A DNA stretch of 44,072 nt, taken from contig JAILCU010000135.1 in the NCBI GenBank assembly GCA_024690405.1, positions 1 to 44,072 of the forward strand. The letters are read 5' to 3'. Positions 7,265 to 17,239 of the stretch are shown one piece after another (position 1 is the first letter of the stretch; each line of letters begins with the position of its first letter). Both the position numbers and the translations under genes were made by a program. The DNA is from Bacteroidales bacterium (lineage in GTDB: Bacteria; Bacteroidota; Bacteroidia; Bacteroidales; Bacteroidaceae). The notes beneath the pieces are model-generated. The model made no database searches. It had not been told where the DNA came from and worked only from the letters and a program-made list of their open reading frames with translations.

Positions 7265-8002
7265 TTATAATTTCAACCGCCGCCATGCCCAACGCGGAAT
7301 CAGGCGCCAGAAGAACGTCATCACCCGATAACGTGCATCGATGATACGCACACTCCGATGCCGAAGTACCGCCTTCACTGCATCCCGCGCCACCTTCTCG
7401 GGCTGCATCATCATCGGATATTTGAAAGTGCCGCTGAGCAGCGCTGTGTCCACAAAACCCGGACGAATATCCGTGAAACGAATGCGCAGTCCCTGCTGGT
7501 TGGCCAACTGCTCCAGTGCCTCCAGGTATTTGGCCTGCAACGACTTCGTGGCCGAATAGGCCGGGGCCGGACCTAGACCTTTCGTGCCGGCAATAGAAGT
7601 GATGGCAGCAATATGGAAATAAGATGCATTCTGCTCTTTACTCCTTCCCGCGAAATAACGGTAAACCGTCCCGACCATCCGCATAAATCCTACGGCATTC
7701 GTCTCCACAGTGCGCATCTCCACGTCTTCCTCCAACTGGCGATTCTGCCAGCCGACACCGGCGATGTGGAAATAAAGGTCGATGCCCCCGAGCCGCTGAA
7801 TGAAAGCCTTCAGTTGCTCCCCGGCATCCGCTTGCGTGACATCAATGGCGGCAACCTCAATACATTCCGGCGCTTCCGCCTTCAAGGCCAGCAATGCCTC
7901 TTCGCGCCGCGCCGCTACGCCCACGGTCCAACCCGCCGCCACCAGTTGCCGGGCCACCTCCTTTCCGATGCCCGAACTGGCACCCATCACAATTGCTTTC
8001 AT
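7265..8002 (-). CDS. short-chain dehydrogenase/reductase family protein
   Basis: This 245-residue protein has the classical SDR features: GASSGIG near residue 8 for NAD(P) binding, HIAGVG in place of the usual NNAG, and the catalytic pair in YSATKSLQAK. The C-terminus is basic and aromatic (WRLIPRWAWRRLKL), which may make a membrane contact. The substrate cannot be read from sequence. The start is taken at 8002, because the ATG there opens directly into the Rossmann strand and lies 27 nt after a -7 element; a longer frame would run through that element. Confidence 0.85.
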   Translation of the reverse strand: MKAIVMGASSGIGKEVARQLVAAGWTVGVAARREEALLALKAEAPECIEVAAIDVTQADAGEQLKAFIQRLGGIDLYFHIAGVGWQNRQLEEDVEMRTVETNAVGFMRMVGTVYRYFAGRSKEQNASYFHIAAITSIAGTKGLGPAPAYSATKSLQAKYLEALEQLANQQGLRIRFTDIRPGFVDTALLSGTFKYPMMMQPEKVARDAVKAVLRHRSVRIIDARYRVMTFFWRLIPRWAWRRLKL

Positions 8003-8029
8003 ACGTTCTTTTTCTCCGTGAATTCCCTG

Positions 8030-8037
8030 CAAAAATA
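8030..8037 (-). promoter_or_regulatory. -7 element TATTTTTG for the SDR/DUF6250 unit
   Basis: An exact TAnnTTTG match on the minus strand. It sets the SDR start at 8002. Confidence 0.6.
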
Positions 8038-8207
8038 CACCTTTTTACCTCAACCCCTGCATCCCCTCCACCAAAACCATCCCTCCCCCTCCCTTTTTTC
8101 GTGATTATTAACACTTTATTAAAGGTGTGCGATAGGTAATAAGGTCTTTAAAACACCAAAATACGAAAAAAAGGAGTGGGGTGGGGGAGTATTCCGAAAA
8201 TTATACC

Positions 8208-8215
8208 TACCTTTG
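8208..8215 (+). promoter_or_regulatory. -7 element TACCTTTG for tyrS
   Basis: An exact TAnnTTTG match 118 nt before the tyrS start, leaving an unusually long leader. No T-box features (specifier loop, T-box sequence) were recognised in that leader. Confidence 0.7.
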
Positions 8216-8292
8216 CAGCCGAAAATGAGAGACTTAGAATCTCTGGCTTTGAAAAAAGCAGGGGGTTCGAGGTATTATGCGATGAATTGCAA

Positions 8293-8324
8293 AATCATTG
8301 AACGCTATAATCATTAAACGCTAA
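8293..8324. repeat. 16-bp tandem duplication in the tyrS leader
   Basis: The units AATCATTGAACGCTAT (8293-8308) and AATCATTAAACGCTAA (8309-8324) match at 14 of 16 positions and end 9 nt before the tyrS ATG. The period is twice that of the octamer arrays seen elsewhere in the window. Confidence 0.75.
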
Positions 8325-8333
8325 AATAAAAAG

Positions 8334-9629
8334 ATGAACTTCGTTGAAGAACTTACTTGGCGCGGTATGGTCCACCAGATGATGCCGGGCACCGAAGAAC
8401 TGCTTCAGAAAGAACAAGTGACGGCCTATCTGGGCATCGACCCTACGGCTGACAGTTTGCATATTGGCCACCTGTGCGGCGTGATGATGCTGAGTCACCT
8501 GCAGCGTTGCGGCCACAAGCCCCTGGCATTGGTCGGCGGCGCTACCGGTATGATTGGCGACCCCAGCGGCAAGAGCCAGGAGCGCAACCTGCTGGATGAG
8601 GCTACGCTGGCACATAACGTCAGTTGCATCAAAGCCCAGTTGTCCCGTTTCCTCGACTTCGACAGCGATGCACCCAACCGCGCTGAACTGGTCAACAACT
8701 ACGACTGGATGAAGAACTTCTCCTTCCTGGATTTCACTCGCGACGTGGGTAAGCACATCACCGTCAACTACATGATGGCGAAGGACAGCGTGCAGAAACG
8801 CTTGAACGGCGAAGCCCGCGACGGCCTCTCGTTCACCGAGTTCACCTATCAGTTGTTGCAGGCTTATGACTTCTATTATCTGAACACGCACAAAGGCTGC
8901 AAACTGCAGATGGGCGGTTCGGACCAATGGGGCAACATCACCACAGGTACCGAGTTGATCCGCCGTATGGGTGGTGGCGAAGCCTACGCCCTGACCTGTC
9001 CGCTCATCACGAAGAGCGATGGCAAGAAGTTCGGCAAGACGGAACAGGGCAATATCTGGCTCGACCGCCGCTACACCTCTCCCTACCGCTTCTATCAGTT
9101 CTGGATCAACGTTGCCGACGAAGACGCCGAGCGCTATATCAAGATCTTCACCAGTCTGCCCAAGGAGGAAATCGACGAACTCATCACCCGTCACCGCGAA
9201 GACCCGGGCCGTCGCGAACTGCAGCGCCGTCTGGCCGAAGAAGTGACGAAGATGGTGCACAGCGAGGAAGACCTGCGTGCTGCGCAAGAGGCTTCGCAGA
9301 TGCTCTTCGGCAAATCGACCAAAGAAGCCCTGATGGCCCTCGACGAGCAGACACTGCTCGACGTGTTCGACGGTGTTCCTCAGTTCCGCATCAGCAAGAG
9401 TCTGCTCGAAGGCGAAGGCATCAAAGCCGTTGAACTGATGGCAACAGAAACACAGTGCTTCCCCTCGAAGGGCGAGATGCGTAAGATGGCACAAGGCGGC
9501 GGCGTGAGCCTCAACAAAGAGAAACTCGCTGCTTTCGATCAAGCCGTCACCACCGCCGACCTCATCGACAACCGCTACCTGCTCGTGCAGAAAGGCAAGA
9601 AGAACTACTATCTGCTGATTGCAGAGTAA
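8334..9629 (+). CDS. tyrS: tyrosine--tRNA ligase
   Basis: This 431-residue class I aminoacyl-tRNA synthetase has the HIGH signature at residues 43-46 ([14 protein letters not shown]), the Tyr-specific segment [18 protein letters not shown], and KFGKT (residues 232-236) as its KMSKS-equivalent loop. The C-terminal 80 or so residues form an S4-like RNA-binding domain ([19 protein letters not shown]). It charges tRNA-Tyr in the cytoplasm. The length is normal. A 118-nt leader with a tandem 16-bp repeat precedes it. Confidence 0.97.
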   Translation: MNFVEELTWRGMVHQMMPGTEELLQKEQVTAYLGIDPTADSLHIGHLCGVMMLSHLQRCGHKPLALVGGATGMIGDPSGKSQERNLLDEATLAHNVSCIKAQLSRFLDFDSDAPNRAELVNNYDWMKNFSFLDFTRDVGKHITVNYMMAKDSVQKRLNGEARDGLSFTEFTYQLLQAYDFYYLNTHKGCKLQMGGSDQWGNITTGTELIRRMGGGEAYALTCPLITKSDGKKFGKTEQGNIWLDRRYTSPYRFYQFWINVADEDAERYIKIFTSLPKEEIDELITRHREDPGRRELQRRLAEEVTKMVHSEEDLRAAQEASQMLFGKSTKEALMALDEQTLLDVFDGVPQFRISKSLLEGEGIKAVELMATETQCFPSKGEMRKMAQGGGVSLNKEKLAAFDQAVTTADLIDNRYLLVQKGKKNYYLLIAE

Positions 9630-9845
9630 AAAGGCCAACGGACAGCAGCCCCCGACCCCATTCGGCCCCCGAGGGGCTACGATAGAATTAAAGAAAATAT
9701 TCATCCCCCCACCGCGCCAGCAGCCCTCCCCCTTTGGGATAGCGAGGTAAAAAGAGGATTGGCTGTATGTCTATCCTCCCCAAGCGACCCAAGCAGACCT
9801 CTTCTGCTGAAAGCGGACAAAGAGGGGGCCTTGCCTTCCTTCCCA

Positions 9846-12407
9846 ATGAAACTCCTCCTCTCACTCATCGCGGCCTTCACGGTCTCTTCGCTCGCTGCAC
9901 AAGAGACCGACCCTGCCTCGCTGCTCTCTCAGATGTCCCCATCTCAGAAGATTGCGCAGCTGACGGGTAAAACACTATTTACGATGGCGGATGATGAGGC
10001 ATTGGGGATCCCGGGATGGCTGATGTCCGACGGGCCTCATGGTGTCCACCGCGAAGGCTACACCTCGTTTCCCACAGGCATCGCTACGGCTGCCCTTTGG
10101 GACCGCAAAATGCTTCAGCAACTCGGTCATGCCATGGGCGAAGAGTTCTGGTCGGCAGGACAGCACGTAGCACTCGCGCCTTGCATAGACCTCTGCCTGG
10201 ATCCCCGTGGCGGACGTACAGCCGAGAGTGCCGGTGAGGATCCGTATATAAGCGGACAAATCGGGAAATATATTGTCAAAGGCATCCAGTCGCTACCCGT
10301 GATGGCCTGTCTGAAACATTTTGAGATTGAAGGCAAGCAGGCCTACCGCAAGAACTGCGACGAGATCATTGCGGAGCGCGACCTCATGGGATTTTTCGGC
10401 ATCAATTTCCGCACTGCTTTGCAGGAAGGTGTTCCTTTGAGTCTCATGTCATCCTATAACCTGGTCAATGGCGTGCAAGCGGCCGCCAACCGGCATCTTC
10501 TTACCGATATTCTTAGAGAACGTTGGGGCTTCCCTTATACCGTTATCTCCGACTGGGGCGGCGTCAAGGACGGTCCTGCTTCTCTCATTGGCGGTACAGA
10601 TGTCTGCATGGGCAGTGTCCATTATGCCCAACAACTGCCGAAAGCCCTGACAGAAGGTACCATCACGGAACAAAACTTAGACACCGCGGTGCGCCGTGTT
10701 CTTCTCACCAAATACACGATGGGCCTTATGGATTGGATGCCTGGAAAACCCGAAGCATCTACATTGGTTGATACCGAGAGTCACCGGGCCCTCTGCCGTG
10801 AAGCCACGGCTAAGGCGGTGGTACTATTGCGCAACGAAGGCAAGCTGCTCCCGCTCGCTCCCACCACAAACATCGTCGTCATCGGGCCCAATGCTATGGC
10901 TGAGAACCTCAATTGCTTCGGCAGCAGCGAGACACAGCCCGCCTATTCTGTCAGCCTGTTAGATGGTCTGAAAAATGTCGCGCCCGCGGCAAATATATCT
11001 TATGTTCAGGGGTGTGCTATCGATGGTGAAGACACCTCAGGATTTGCCACGGCCGAAGCGGCAGCCCGCGCAGCAGACATCGTCGTCTTTGCAGGAGGCT
11101 TGGACAAAACACAGGAAGGCGAGAGCATCATTGGAGTAAAAGTTCAAGACCGCGAGAGCACAGCCCTTCCCGCCATTCAGCAACAGCTCATCAGTCGTCT
11201 CTATGCCGCTAACCCGCGGTTGGTGGTGGTGCTGCAGAGCGGAGGTATCGTCTCTTTGGCAGATTGCATAGATAACATCCCCGTTCTCGTCTATTCTTTC
11301 TATAGTGGCCAGGAAGCCGGCAACGGCATCGCTGATGTCCTCTTTGGAAAATGCAATCCCGCAGGACGTCTGCCCATGACCATGCCTGTAAGCGATGAAC
11401 AGCTGCCGGAATGGAACGATACCTATTTCACCGATGACTGGGGCGGAGGTTACCGCTGGTTTCAACGCAAGAATCTCACCCCGCAATTCCCCTTCGGTTT
11501 TGGCCTTAGCTATACCACCTTTGCCTATAGCCGCTTACGCCTGGAGAAGAGCAGTCTCCCTGCAGGAAGTCCTGTCACCCTCACTGTAGATATCACCAAT
11601 ACCGGCGATCGTGACGGAGAAGAAGTCGCACAACTTTACATTGGACAGGAGAGTGCACCGGACTGGCAGCCAATACGACAATTACGAGGTTTCGAGCGTA
11701 TTGCCATTCCTGCCGGTGAGACACGCACCATATCCTTCCACCTCACGGCAGAAGATTTCTATGAATGGAGCACCGACAAGAACTGCTACGAAGTGATGCC
11801 CGCCACATACAGACTCAGTGTTGGCCCTTCGTCGGCAGACCTCCCGCTCTCCGCACCGCTCACCCTGACAGAGAACACGCCCAAACCCGACCTCACCATT
11901 ACCCAATTCTACACCATTCCGCGTTACCCCCGTGTGGGCGATGACGTGACCTTTGCAGCCTACGTCAAGAACCAGGGCAACGCCACTTCAGAACCCTTCA
12001 TGCTCCTTATCGGTACTGAAGAAGAACCAATGACAGCCTTAGGTCTCAGCAGCGATGAGTTGTCTTATGCCACCACTTTTCATCAAACGCTCCAACCAGG
12101 ACAGGGACAACTTATTTTCACGACCTTAGGAAAATGGACCCCATCGACCACCGGAGACTTCCCTATTACAGCCTCTATCAGTCTCACTGAAGAACAGGAG
12201 GAATGGCAAACCGCCAATAACCTCAGCACATACGCTGTTCACGTTTACGGCGATGAAGAACAGCTTGTGGACGGCCTCCCGTCAGTACCCACAGGCAGAA
12301 CTTTACCCTCCAGCCCCCTCTCCATTTACGACCTATCCGGCCGCCGACTGACTGCACCGCCTACCAAAGGCGTCTTCATCTGCAACGGCAAGAAATATAT
12401 CCGATAA
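9846..12407 (+). CDS. secreted glycoside hydrolase family 3 protein
   Basis: This 853-residue protein starts with a signal peptide (MKLLLSLIAAFTVSSLAAQ). The GH3 N-terminal barrel has MSDGPHGVHRE, the substrate-binding KH pair in ACLKHFEIEG, and the nucleophile Asp236 in VISDWGG. The GH3 C-terminal domain has FAGGLDKTQEGES, where the acid/base residue is expected. A fibronectin III-like domain follows (LTVDITNTGDRDGEEVAQLY), then a CARDB-like domain (DLTITQFYTIPRYPRVGDDV) and a short tail SIYDLSGRRL...GVFICNGKKYIR of the kind common at Prevotella protein ends. The exact sugar (beta-glucoside or beta-xyloside) is not determined. The start is taken at the ATG before the signal peptide; the 29 codons upstream look non-coding. 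Confidence 0.9.
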   Translation: MKLLLSLIAAFTVSSLAAQETDPASLLSQMSPSQKIAQLTGKTLFTMADDEALGIPGWLMSDGPHGVHREGYTSFPTGIATAALWDRKMLQQLGHAMGEEFWSAGQHVALAPCIDLCLDPRGGRTAESAGEDPYISGQIGKYIVKGIQSLPVMACLKHFEIEGKQAYRKNCDEIIAERDLMGFFGINFRTALQEGVPLSLMSSYNLVNGVQAAANRHLLTDILRERWGFPYTVISDWGGVKDGPASLIGGTDVCMGSVHYAQQLPKALTEGTITEQNLDTAVRRVLLTKYTMGLMDWMPGKPEASTLVDTESHRALCREATAKAVVLLRNEGKLLPLAPTTNIVVIGPNAMAENLNCFGSSETQPAYSVSLLDGLKNVAPAANISYVQGCAIDGEDTSGFATAEAAARAADIVVFAGGLDKTQEGESIIGVKVQDRESTALPAIQQQLISRLYAANPRLVVVLQSGGIVSLADCIDNIPVLVYSFYSGQEAGNGIADVLFGKCNPAGRLPMTMPVSDEQLPEWNDTYFTDDWGGGYRWFQRKNLTPQFPFGFGLSYTTFAYSRLRLEKSSLPAGSPVTLTVDITNTGDRDGEEVAQLYIGQESAPDWQPIRQLRGFERIAIPAGETRTISFHLTAEDFYEWSTDKNCYEVMPATYRLSVGPSSADLPLSAPLTLTENTPKPDLTITQFYTIPRYPRVGDDVTFAAYVKNQGNATSEPFMLLIGTEEEPMTALGLSSDELSYATTFHQTLQPGQGQLIFTTLGKWTPSTTGDFPITASISLTEEQEEWQTANNLSTYAVHVYGDEEQLVDGLPSVPTGRTLPSSPLSIYDLSGRRLTAPPTKGVFICNGKKYIR

Positions 12408-12527
12408 TCGCATCTTCATGCGTTTCCTTTAAACTTATTCGCAACAATTAACGGCACAAAAGGCAACAAAAAAGGTGCAAATCGATTTTTTTTTCAGATT
12501 TGTGCATGACGATTCATAAATTTTGCT

Positions 12528-12535
12528 TACCTTTG
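12528..12535 (+). promoter_or_regulatory. -7 element TACCTTTG for the tRNA-Gln gene
   Basis: An exact TAnnTTTG match 30 nt before the tRNA. Confidence 0.7.
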
Positions 12536-12565
12536 CCGCGCTTTTAGTGATAAAAGCCTTAGGAT

Positions 12566-12639
12566 TGGGATATGGTGTAATGGTAACACAACAGGTTTTG
12601 GTTCTGTTTTTCCTGGTTCGAATCCGGGTATCCCAACCA
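12566..12639 (+). tRNA. tRNA-Gln (anticodon TTG)
   Basis: Acceptor arms TGGGATA (12566-12572) and TATCCCA (12629-12635) pair perfectly, followed by discriminator A and an encoded CCA (12637-12639). The anticodon stem ACAGG/TCTGT holds the loop TTTTGGT with anticodon TTG at 12598-12600, which reads CAA (and CAG by wobble). The T arm contains GGTTCGAATCC. A promoter lies upstream and a terminator directly downstream, so it is a single-gene unit. Confidence 0.97.
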
Positions 12640-12645
12640 GCAAAG

Positions 12646-12680
12646 AAGAGACGTACAGGTGTGCGTCTCTTTCTTTTTTA
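12646..12680 (+). terminator. intrinsic terminator after tRNA-Gln
   Basis: The 8-bp arms AAGAGACG (12646-12653) and CGTCTCTT (12664-12671) are followed by TCTTTTTT. Confidence 0.85.
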
Positions 12681-12759
12681 GTTCAAAATTTCGTTATCTC
12701 GCAGAAAATTGCGAACTTTGCAGCCGAAAAGACAAAAATTCATAAAACCCTTACTTATA

Positions 12760-15594
12760 ATGGAATACAATTTCAGGGAAATTGAGAAAAAGTGGCACCA
12801 GCGCTGGGTGGCACAGCAAACGTATAAAGTCACGGAGGACCCGAACCGCAAGAAGTTCTATGTCCTCAATATGTTCCCGTACCCCAGTGGTGCCGGTCTG
12901 CACGTAGGCCATCCGCTCGGCTACATCGCCAGCGATATCTATGCCCGCTACAAACGGCTGCAAGGTTTTAACGTGCTGAACCCGATGGGCTACGATGCCT
13001 ATGGACTTCCCGCCGAACAATATGCCATCCAGACAGGACAGCACCCTGCCATCACCACCGAGCAGAACATCGCCCGCTACCGCGAGCAGTTGGACAAGAT
13101 CGGTTTCTCCTTTGACTGGAGCCGTGAGGTGCGCACCTGCGAGCCGGGTTATTACCATTGGACACAATGGGCCTTCCAGAAGATGTTCGGCAGTTTCTAC
13201 TGCAACACCTGCAAGAGTGCACAGCCCATTGAGAAACTGGTTGAGCATTTCGAGAAGGAAGGCACAGCCAACCTCGACGTGGCTCAAAGTGAGGAACTCT
13301 CCTTCACCGCCAACGACTGGAATGCCTTTGATGCTGTCAAGCGTCAGCAAGTGCTGATGAACTATCGTATCGCTTACTTGGCAGAGACGATGGTCAACTG
13401 GTGTCCGGCGCTGGGTACGGTGCTGGCCAACGATGAGGTCATCGACGGTGTGTCGGAACGCGGCGGTTTCCCTGTAGAACAGAAGAAGATGAAACAGTGG
13501 TGCTTGCGCGTTTCAGCTTACGCACAGCGGCTGCTCGACGGACTCGACACCATCGAATGGACCGATTCGCTAAAGGAAACACAGCGCAACTGGATTGGTC
13601 GTTCCGAGGGTGCTGAGATCGTATTCAAGGTAAAAGACTCCGATAAGAGTTTCACCATCTTCACCACCCGTGCCGACACGATGTTCGGTGTCACCTTTAT
13701 GGTGCTGGCTCCAGAGAGCGAGTTGGTGCAGGAACTCACCACCCCCGAGCAGAAAGCGGCCGTGGATGAATATCTGGCTTACGTGAAGAAACGCACCGAG
13801 CGCGACCGCATCAGCGACCGCAAGGTCACGGGTGTCTTCTCCGGTTCGTATGCCATCAACCCGTTCACGGGCGAAGCCAATCCCATCTGGATTTCGGAAT
13901 ACGTGCTGGCCGGTTACGGCACAGGTGCCATTATGGCTGTGCCTGCTCACGATAGCCGCGACTATGCTTTTGCCAAGCATTTCGGTCTGCCCATCGTGCC
14001 GCTGGTGGAAGGTTGTGATGTCAGCGAAGAGAGTTTTGATGCCAAGGAAGGCATCGTCTGCAACTCCCCGAAAGCCGGTGTCACACCTTATGTCGACTTC
14101 TCGCTCAACGGCCTCACCATCAAGGAAGCCATCGCAGCCACCAAGAAATACGTTCGTGAGCACAACCTCGGCCGCGTGAAGGTCAACTACCGCCTGCGCG
14201 ACGCCATCTTCTCACGTCAGCGCTATTGGGGCGAGCCGTTCCCCGTATATTATAAAGATGGTATGCCTCAGATGATCCCCGAAGCCTGCCTGCCGCTCGA
14301 ATTGCCCGAGGTGGACAAGTTCCTTCCCACCGAGACCGGCGAACCGCCCCTCGGCAACGCCAAGTGCTGGGCCTGGGACACCAAAAATAATAAGGTGGTG
14401 GACAATGCCCTCATCGACAACACCACCGTCTTCCCCTTGGAGTTGAACACGATGCCCGGTTTTGCTGGTTCTTCGGCCTACTACCTCCGCTATATGGATC
14501 CCCACGACGACAAGGCACTCGTCTCGGCCGCTGCCGACGAATACTGGCAAGCCGTTGACCTGTACGTGGGTGGTTCGGAACATGCCACAGGTCACCTCAT
14601 CTATTCCCGCTTCTGGAACAAATTCCTCTTCGACCTCGGCGTCAGTTGCAAGGAAGAGCCCTTCCAGAAACTCGTCAACCAAGGTATGATCCAAGGTCGC
14701 TCGAACTTCGTTTACCGCATCAAGGACAGCAACACCTTTGTCTCGCTCGGACTCAAAGATCAATATGATACCACGCCTCTGCACGTCGATGTGAACATCG
14801 TCAGCGGCGACGTGCTCGACATCGAAGCCTTCAAGGCCTGGCGCCCCGAATATGCTACGGCCGAGTTCATCCTCGAGGACGGCAAATACGTCTGCGGCTG
14901 GGCTGTAGAGAAGATGTCGAAGTCGATGTTCAACGTCGTCAACCCCGATATGATTGTTGAAAAATTCGGCGCCGACACGCTGCGTCTGTACGAGATGTTC
15001 CTCGGTCCGGTGGAACAGGCCAAGCCCTGGGACACCAACGGCATCGACGGCAGTCACCGTTTCCTGAAGAAATTCTGGAATCTGTTCTGGAACAAGGACA
15101 GTTTTGCCGTAACCGACGATGAGCCGACAAAGGAAGAGATGAAGTCGCTGCACAAACTCATCAAGAAGGTAAGCGAGGACATCGAAGTCTTCTCCTACAA
15201 CACCTCCATCCCGGCCTTTATGATTGCCACCAACGAACTCTCGCAACTCAAGTGCAACAAGCGTGCCGTGCTCGAACCCATGGTGGTGCTCATCGCGCCC
15301 TTCGCTCCGCATATCGCCGAAGAACTGTGGGAAGCACTTGGTCACAACACCACGGTCTGCGATGCACAGTGGCCTGCACTCGACGAGAAATACCTCGTTG
15401 AAGATACGGTGAAGATGATGGTAGCCTTCAATGGCAAAACGCGCTTTGGCATCGATTTCCCCGCCGATGCAGACAATGCCACCATCGAAGCTGCCGCCCG
15501 CAACCATGAACTCACGCCCAAGTACCTCGAAGGCAAGCAGATTGTCAAGATTATTATCGTGCCCAAGCGCATGATCAATATCGTCATAAAATAG
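12760..15594 (+). CDS. leuS: leucine--tRNA ligase
   Basis: This 944-residue class I synthetase has the HIGH-type motif HVGH (residues 48-51, in [15 protein letters not shown]) and KMSKS at 718-722. Between them lie the editing (CP1) domain with [16 protein letters not shown] and the segment [18 protein letters not shown], both typical of LeuRS. It charges tRNA-Leu and edits mischarged products. The start at 12760 is chosen because [16 protein letters not shown] is the family N-terminus; the 17 codons before it do not align. No perfect TAnnTTTG was found; GAACTTTG about 40 nt upstream is a weaker candidate. yitT and rdgB follow on the same strand. Confidence 0.97.
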   Translation: MEYNFREIEKKWHQRWVAQQTYKVTEDPNRKKFYVLNMFPYPSGAGLHVGHPLGYIASDIYARYKRLQGFNVLNPMGYDAYGLPAEQYAIQTGQHPAITTEQNIARYREQLDKIGFSFDWSREVRTCEPGYYHWTQWAFQKMFGSFYCNTCKSAQPIEKLVEHFEKEGTANLDVAQSEELSFTANDWNAFDAVKRQQVLMNYRIAYLAETMVNWCPALGTVLANDEVIDGVSERGGFPVEQKKMKQWCLRVSAYAQRLLDGLDTIEWTDSLKETQRNWIGRSEGAEIVFKVKDSDKSFTIFTTRADTMFGVTFMVLAPESELVQELTTPEQKAAVDEYLAYVKKRTERDRISDRKVTGVFSGSYAINPFTGEANPIWISEYVLAGYGTGAIMAVPAHDSRDYAFAKHFGLPIVPLVEGCDVSEESFDAKEGIVCNSPKAGVTPYVDFSLNGLTIKEAIAATKKYVREHNLGRVKVNYRLRDAIFSRQRYWGEPFPVYYKDGMPQMIPEACLPLELPEVDKFLPTETGEPPLGNAKCWAWDTKNNKVVDNALIDNTTVFPLELNTMPGFAGSSAYYLRYMDPHDDKALVSAAADEYWQAVDLYVGGSEHATGHLIYSRFWNKFLFDLGVSCKEEPFQKLVNQGMIQGRSNFVYRIKDSNTFVSLGLKDQYDTTPLHVDVNIVSGDVLDIEAFKAWRPEYATAEFILEDGKYVCGWAVEKMSKSMFNVVNPDMIVEKFGADTLRLYEMFLGPVEQAKPWDTNGIDGSHRFLKKFWNLFWNKDSFAVTDDEPTKEEMKSLHKLIKKVSEDIEVFSYNTSIPAFMIATNELSQLKCNKRAVLEPMVVLIAPFAPHIAEELWEALGHNTTVCDAQWPALDEKYLVEDTVKMMVAFNGKTRFGIDFPADADNATIEAAARNHELTPKYLEGKQIVKIIIVPKRMINIVIK

Positions 15595-15614
15595 TATCAA
15601 CAATCAACTTAGAA

Positions 15615-15649
15615 CCCCGTCTCGCAACGTCAAGCACTGCGAGACGGGG
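15615..15649. other. intercistronic hairpin between leuS and the yitT-like gene
   Basis: The arms CCCCGTCTCGCA (15615-15626) and TGCGAGACGGGG (15638-15649) form a perfect 12-bp GC-rich stem with an 11-nt loop. No T tract follows on either strand, and the hairpin ends 14 nt before the next start codon. It may attenuate, protect the mRNA end, or hinder ribosome entry. Confidence 0.75.
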
Positions 15650-15663
15650 CATCATGAAAAACG

Positions 15664-16554
15664 ATGAAAACCATTAAACTTAGCTGGCTTATTGATGAAG
15701 TCAAAGACTATTTCTTCATCGCCCTCGGTTGCCTTTTCTACTGCATCGGCTTCTGCACGTTCATGCTGCCCTACGAATTCACGCCAGGCGGTATGACCGG
15801 TGTCTCGGCCATCGTCTTTTACGCTACAGGTTTTCCTACACAGTACACCTACTTCATCATCAATGCCGTCCTGCTGGCAATAGGACTGAAGATTCTTGGT
15901 TTCAAGTTCTTTGCCAAGACGATTTACGCGACCGCCTGCATCACCCTTTTCCTGGGTTTGGTACAAGAAGTGCTTATGCAACCCGACGGCACTCTTCCCC
16001 GCGTCGTGGGCGACCAACCTTTCATGGCAGCCGTGATCGGAGCCTGCATCGAAGGAGCCGCTTTGGCGCTGGTGTTCCTTAACAACGGTTCCACGGGCGG
16101 CACGGATATCATCGCAGCCATCGTCAACAAATACCGCAATTTCTCGATGGGCCGTGTGCTGATGTGGCTCGACTTCATCATCGTCTCAACCAGTTTCTTC
16201 GTCTTCCACGATTGGAACAAGGTCGTCACGGGTTATGTCATCCTCATCATCTCGATGATTCTCCTGGATTATACCATGACGTCCGCCACGCAGAGTGTGC
16301 AGTTCACCATCATATCCGACAAGCACGAAGAAATCGCCAAGAAGATTGGTGAAGTCGTCGGGCGTGGTGTGACGGAACTCTATGGCGAAGGCTGGTATTC
16401 AAAGCAGGAACGGCGCGTACTCATCGTTATGGCGCGTCGCAGCGAGAGCCAACAAATTTTCCGTCTCATTAAATATATTGATAACCATGCCTTCGTGACC
16501 ATGACCAAAGTGGTCGGCGTCTATGGCGAAGGCTTTGACAGAATAAAAACCTGA
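15664..16554 (+). CDS. YitT family membrane protein
   Basis: This 296-residue protein has five or six membrane segments in its first ~200 residues (for example [20 protein letters not shown] and [14 protein letters not shown]). It carries the family signature [12 protein letters not shown] and [18 protein letters not shown]. The C-terminal ~85 residues form a soluble DUF2179 domain ([20 protein letters not shown]...[12 protein letters not shown]). Transported substrates are not established for the family. It lies 69 nt after leuS behind a strong hairpin and overlaps rdgB by one base, so all three probably share a transcript. Confidence 0.9.
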   Translation: MKTIKLSWLIDEVKDYFFIALGCLFYCIGFCTFMLPYEFTPGGMTGVSAIVFYATGFPTQYTYFIINAVLLAIGLKILGFKFFAKTIYATACITLFLGLVQEVLMQPDGTLPRVVGDQPFMAAVIGACIEGAALALVFLNNGSTGGTDIIAAIVNKYRNFSMGRVLMWLDFIIVSTSFFVFHDWNKVVTGYVILIISMILLDYTMTSATQSVQFTIISDKHEEIAKKIGEVVGRGVTELYGEGWYSKQERRVLIVMARRSESQQIFRLIKYIDNHAFVTMTKVVGVYGEGFDRIKT

Positions 16555-17147
16555 TGAAACTCGTTTTTGCTACCAACAACAGCCACAAACTGACGGAAGT
16601 TCGTCAGATTCTCGGCGAAGGCTTCACCGTGGTTGGCTTGGCAGATATCGGTTGCCACGAGGACATCCCCGAGACAGCCGAAACGCTCGAAGGAAATGCA
16701 CTGCAGAAAGCACGCTACGTGAAAGCACACTACGGCCTCGACTGTTTTGCCGACGATACCGGACTCGAAGTGGCAGCCCTCAACGGCGCTCCCGGCGTAC
16801 ATACTGCCCGCTATGCCGAACTCTTCGGTGAAGGAACGACACACGATTCCGATGCAAACATGAATCTGTTGTTACATCATTTAGAAAAAATAACAGACCG
16901 CAGCGCACGATTTCGCACTGCTATTGCGTTAATATATCAGGGAGAAGAACATCTCTTCGAAGGCATTTGTGAAGGTTCAATCCTCCGCGAACGCCATGGT
17001 CACGAGGGTTTCGGCTACGACCCTGTGTTCCAACCCGCCGGTTTCGACCGCTGCTTTGCCGAGATGACAGCCGACGAAAAAAATTCTATCAGTCACCGTG
17101 GACGCGCCACGCAAAAGCTGGTTGATTTTCTGAAAGCCAAACGATAG
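16554..17147 (+). CDS. rdgB: XTP/dITP diphosphatase (RdgB/HAM1)
   Basis: This 197-residue enzyme has the family N-terminus [20 protein letters not shown], the metal/base-site segment [26 protein letters not shown], and the C-terminal [10 protein letters not shown]...[14 protein letters not shown]. It hydrolyses non-canonical purine nucleotides such as ITP and XTP to monophosphates, keeping them out of DNA. The ATG overlaps the stop of the preceding gene in TGATG, which points to translational coupling. Confidence 0.96.
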   Translation: MKLVFATNNSHKLTEVRQILGEGFTVVGLADIGCHEDIPETAETLEGNALQKARYVKAHYGLDCFADDTGLEVAALNGAPGVHTARYAELFGEGTTHDSDANMNLLLHHLEKITDRSARFRTAIALIYQGEEHLFEGICEGSILRERHGHEGFGYDPVFQPAGFDRCFAEMTADEKNSISHRGRATQKLVDFLKAKR

Positions 17148-17239
17148 TCTCGTTCATCGGTTCCCTGCCCTAAGCAAAGGATCATTCCCTCCCGGATACA
17201 ACCTTGAAAGATTGCCATTCAACTCTATTCAGATCTGAT

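Noticed and set aside
7242-7292. Longer start of the DUF6250 protein at 7292
   Set aside because: It would overlap the dehydrogenase gene, add residues before the signal peptide, and ignore the ribosome-binding sequence before 7241.
8216-8333. T-box or other amino-acid riboswitch in the tyrS leader
   Set aside because: No specifier loop, T-box sequence or terminator/antiterminator pair could be recognised.
8295-9704. 469-codon open frame antisense to tyrS
   Set aside because: It mirrors a well-supported tyrS gene and reads as a low-complexity His/Leu/Val-rich shadow without recognisable domains.
14212-15603. 463-codon open frame antisense to leuS
   Set aside because: It is a shadow of leuS produced by codon bias; no promoter, no family match and unusual composition.
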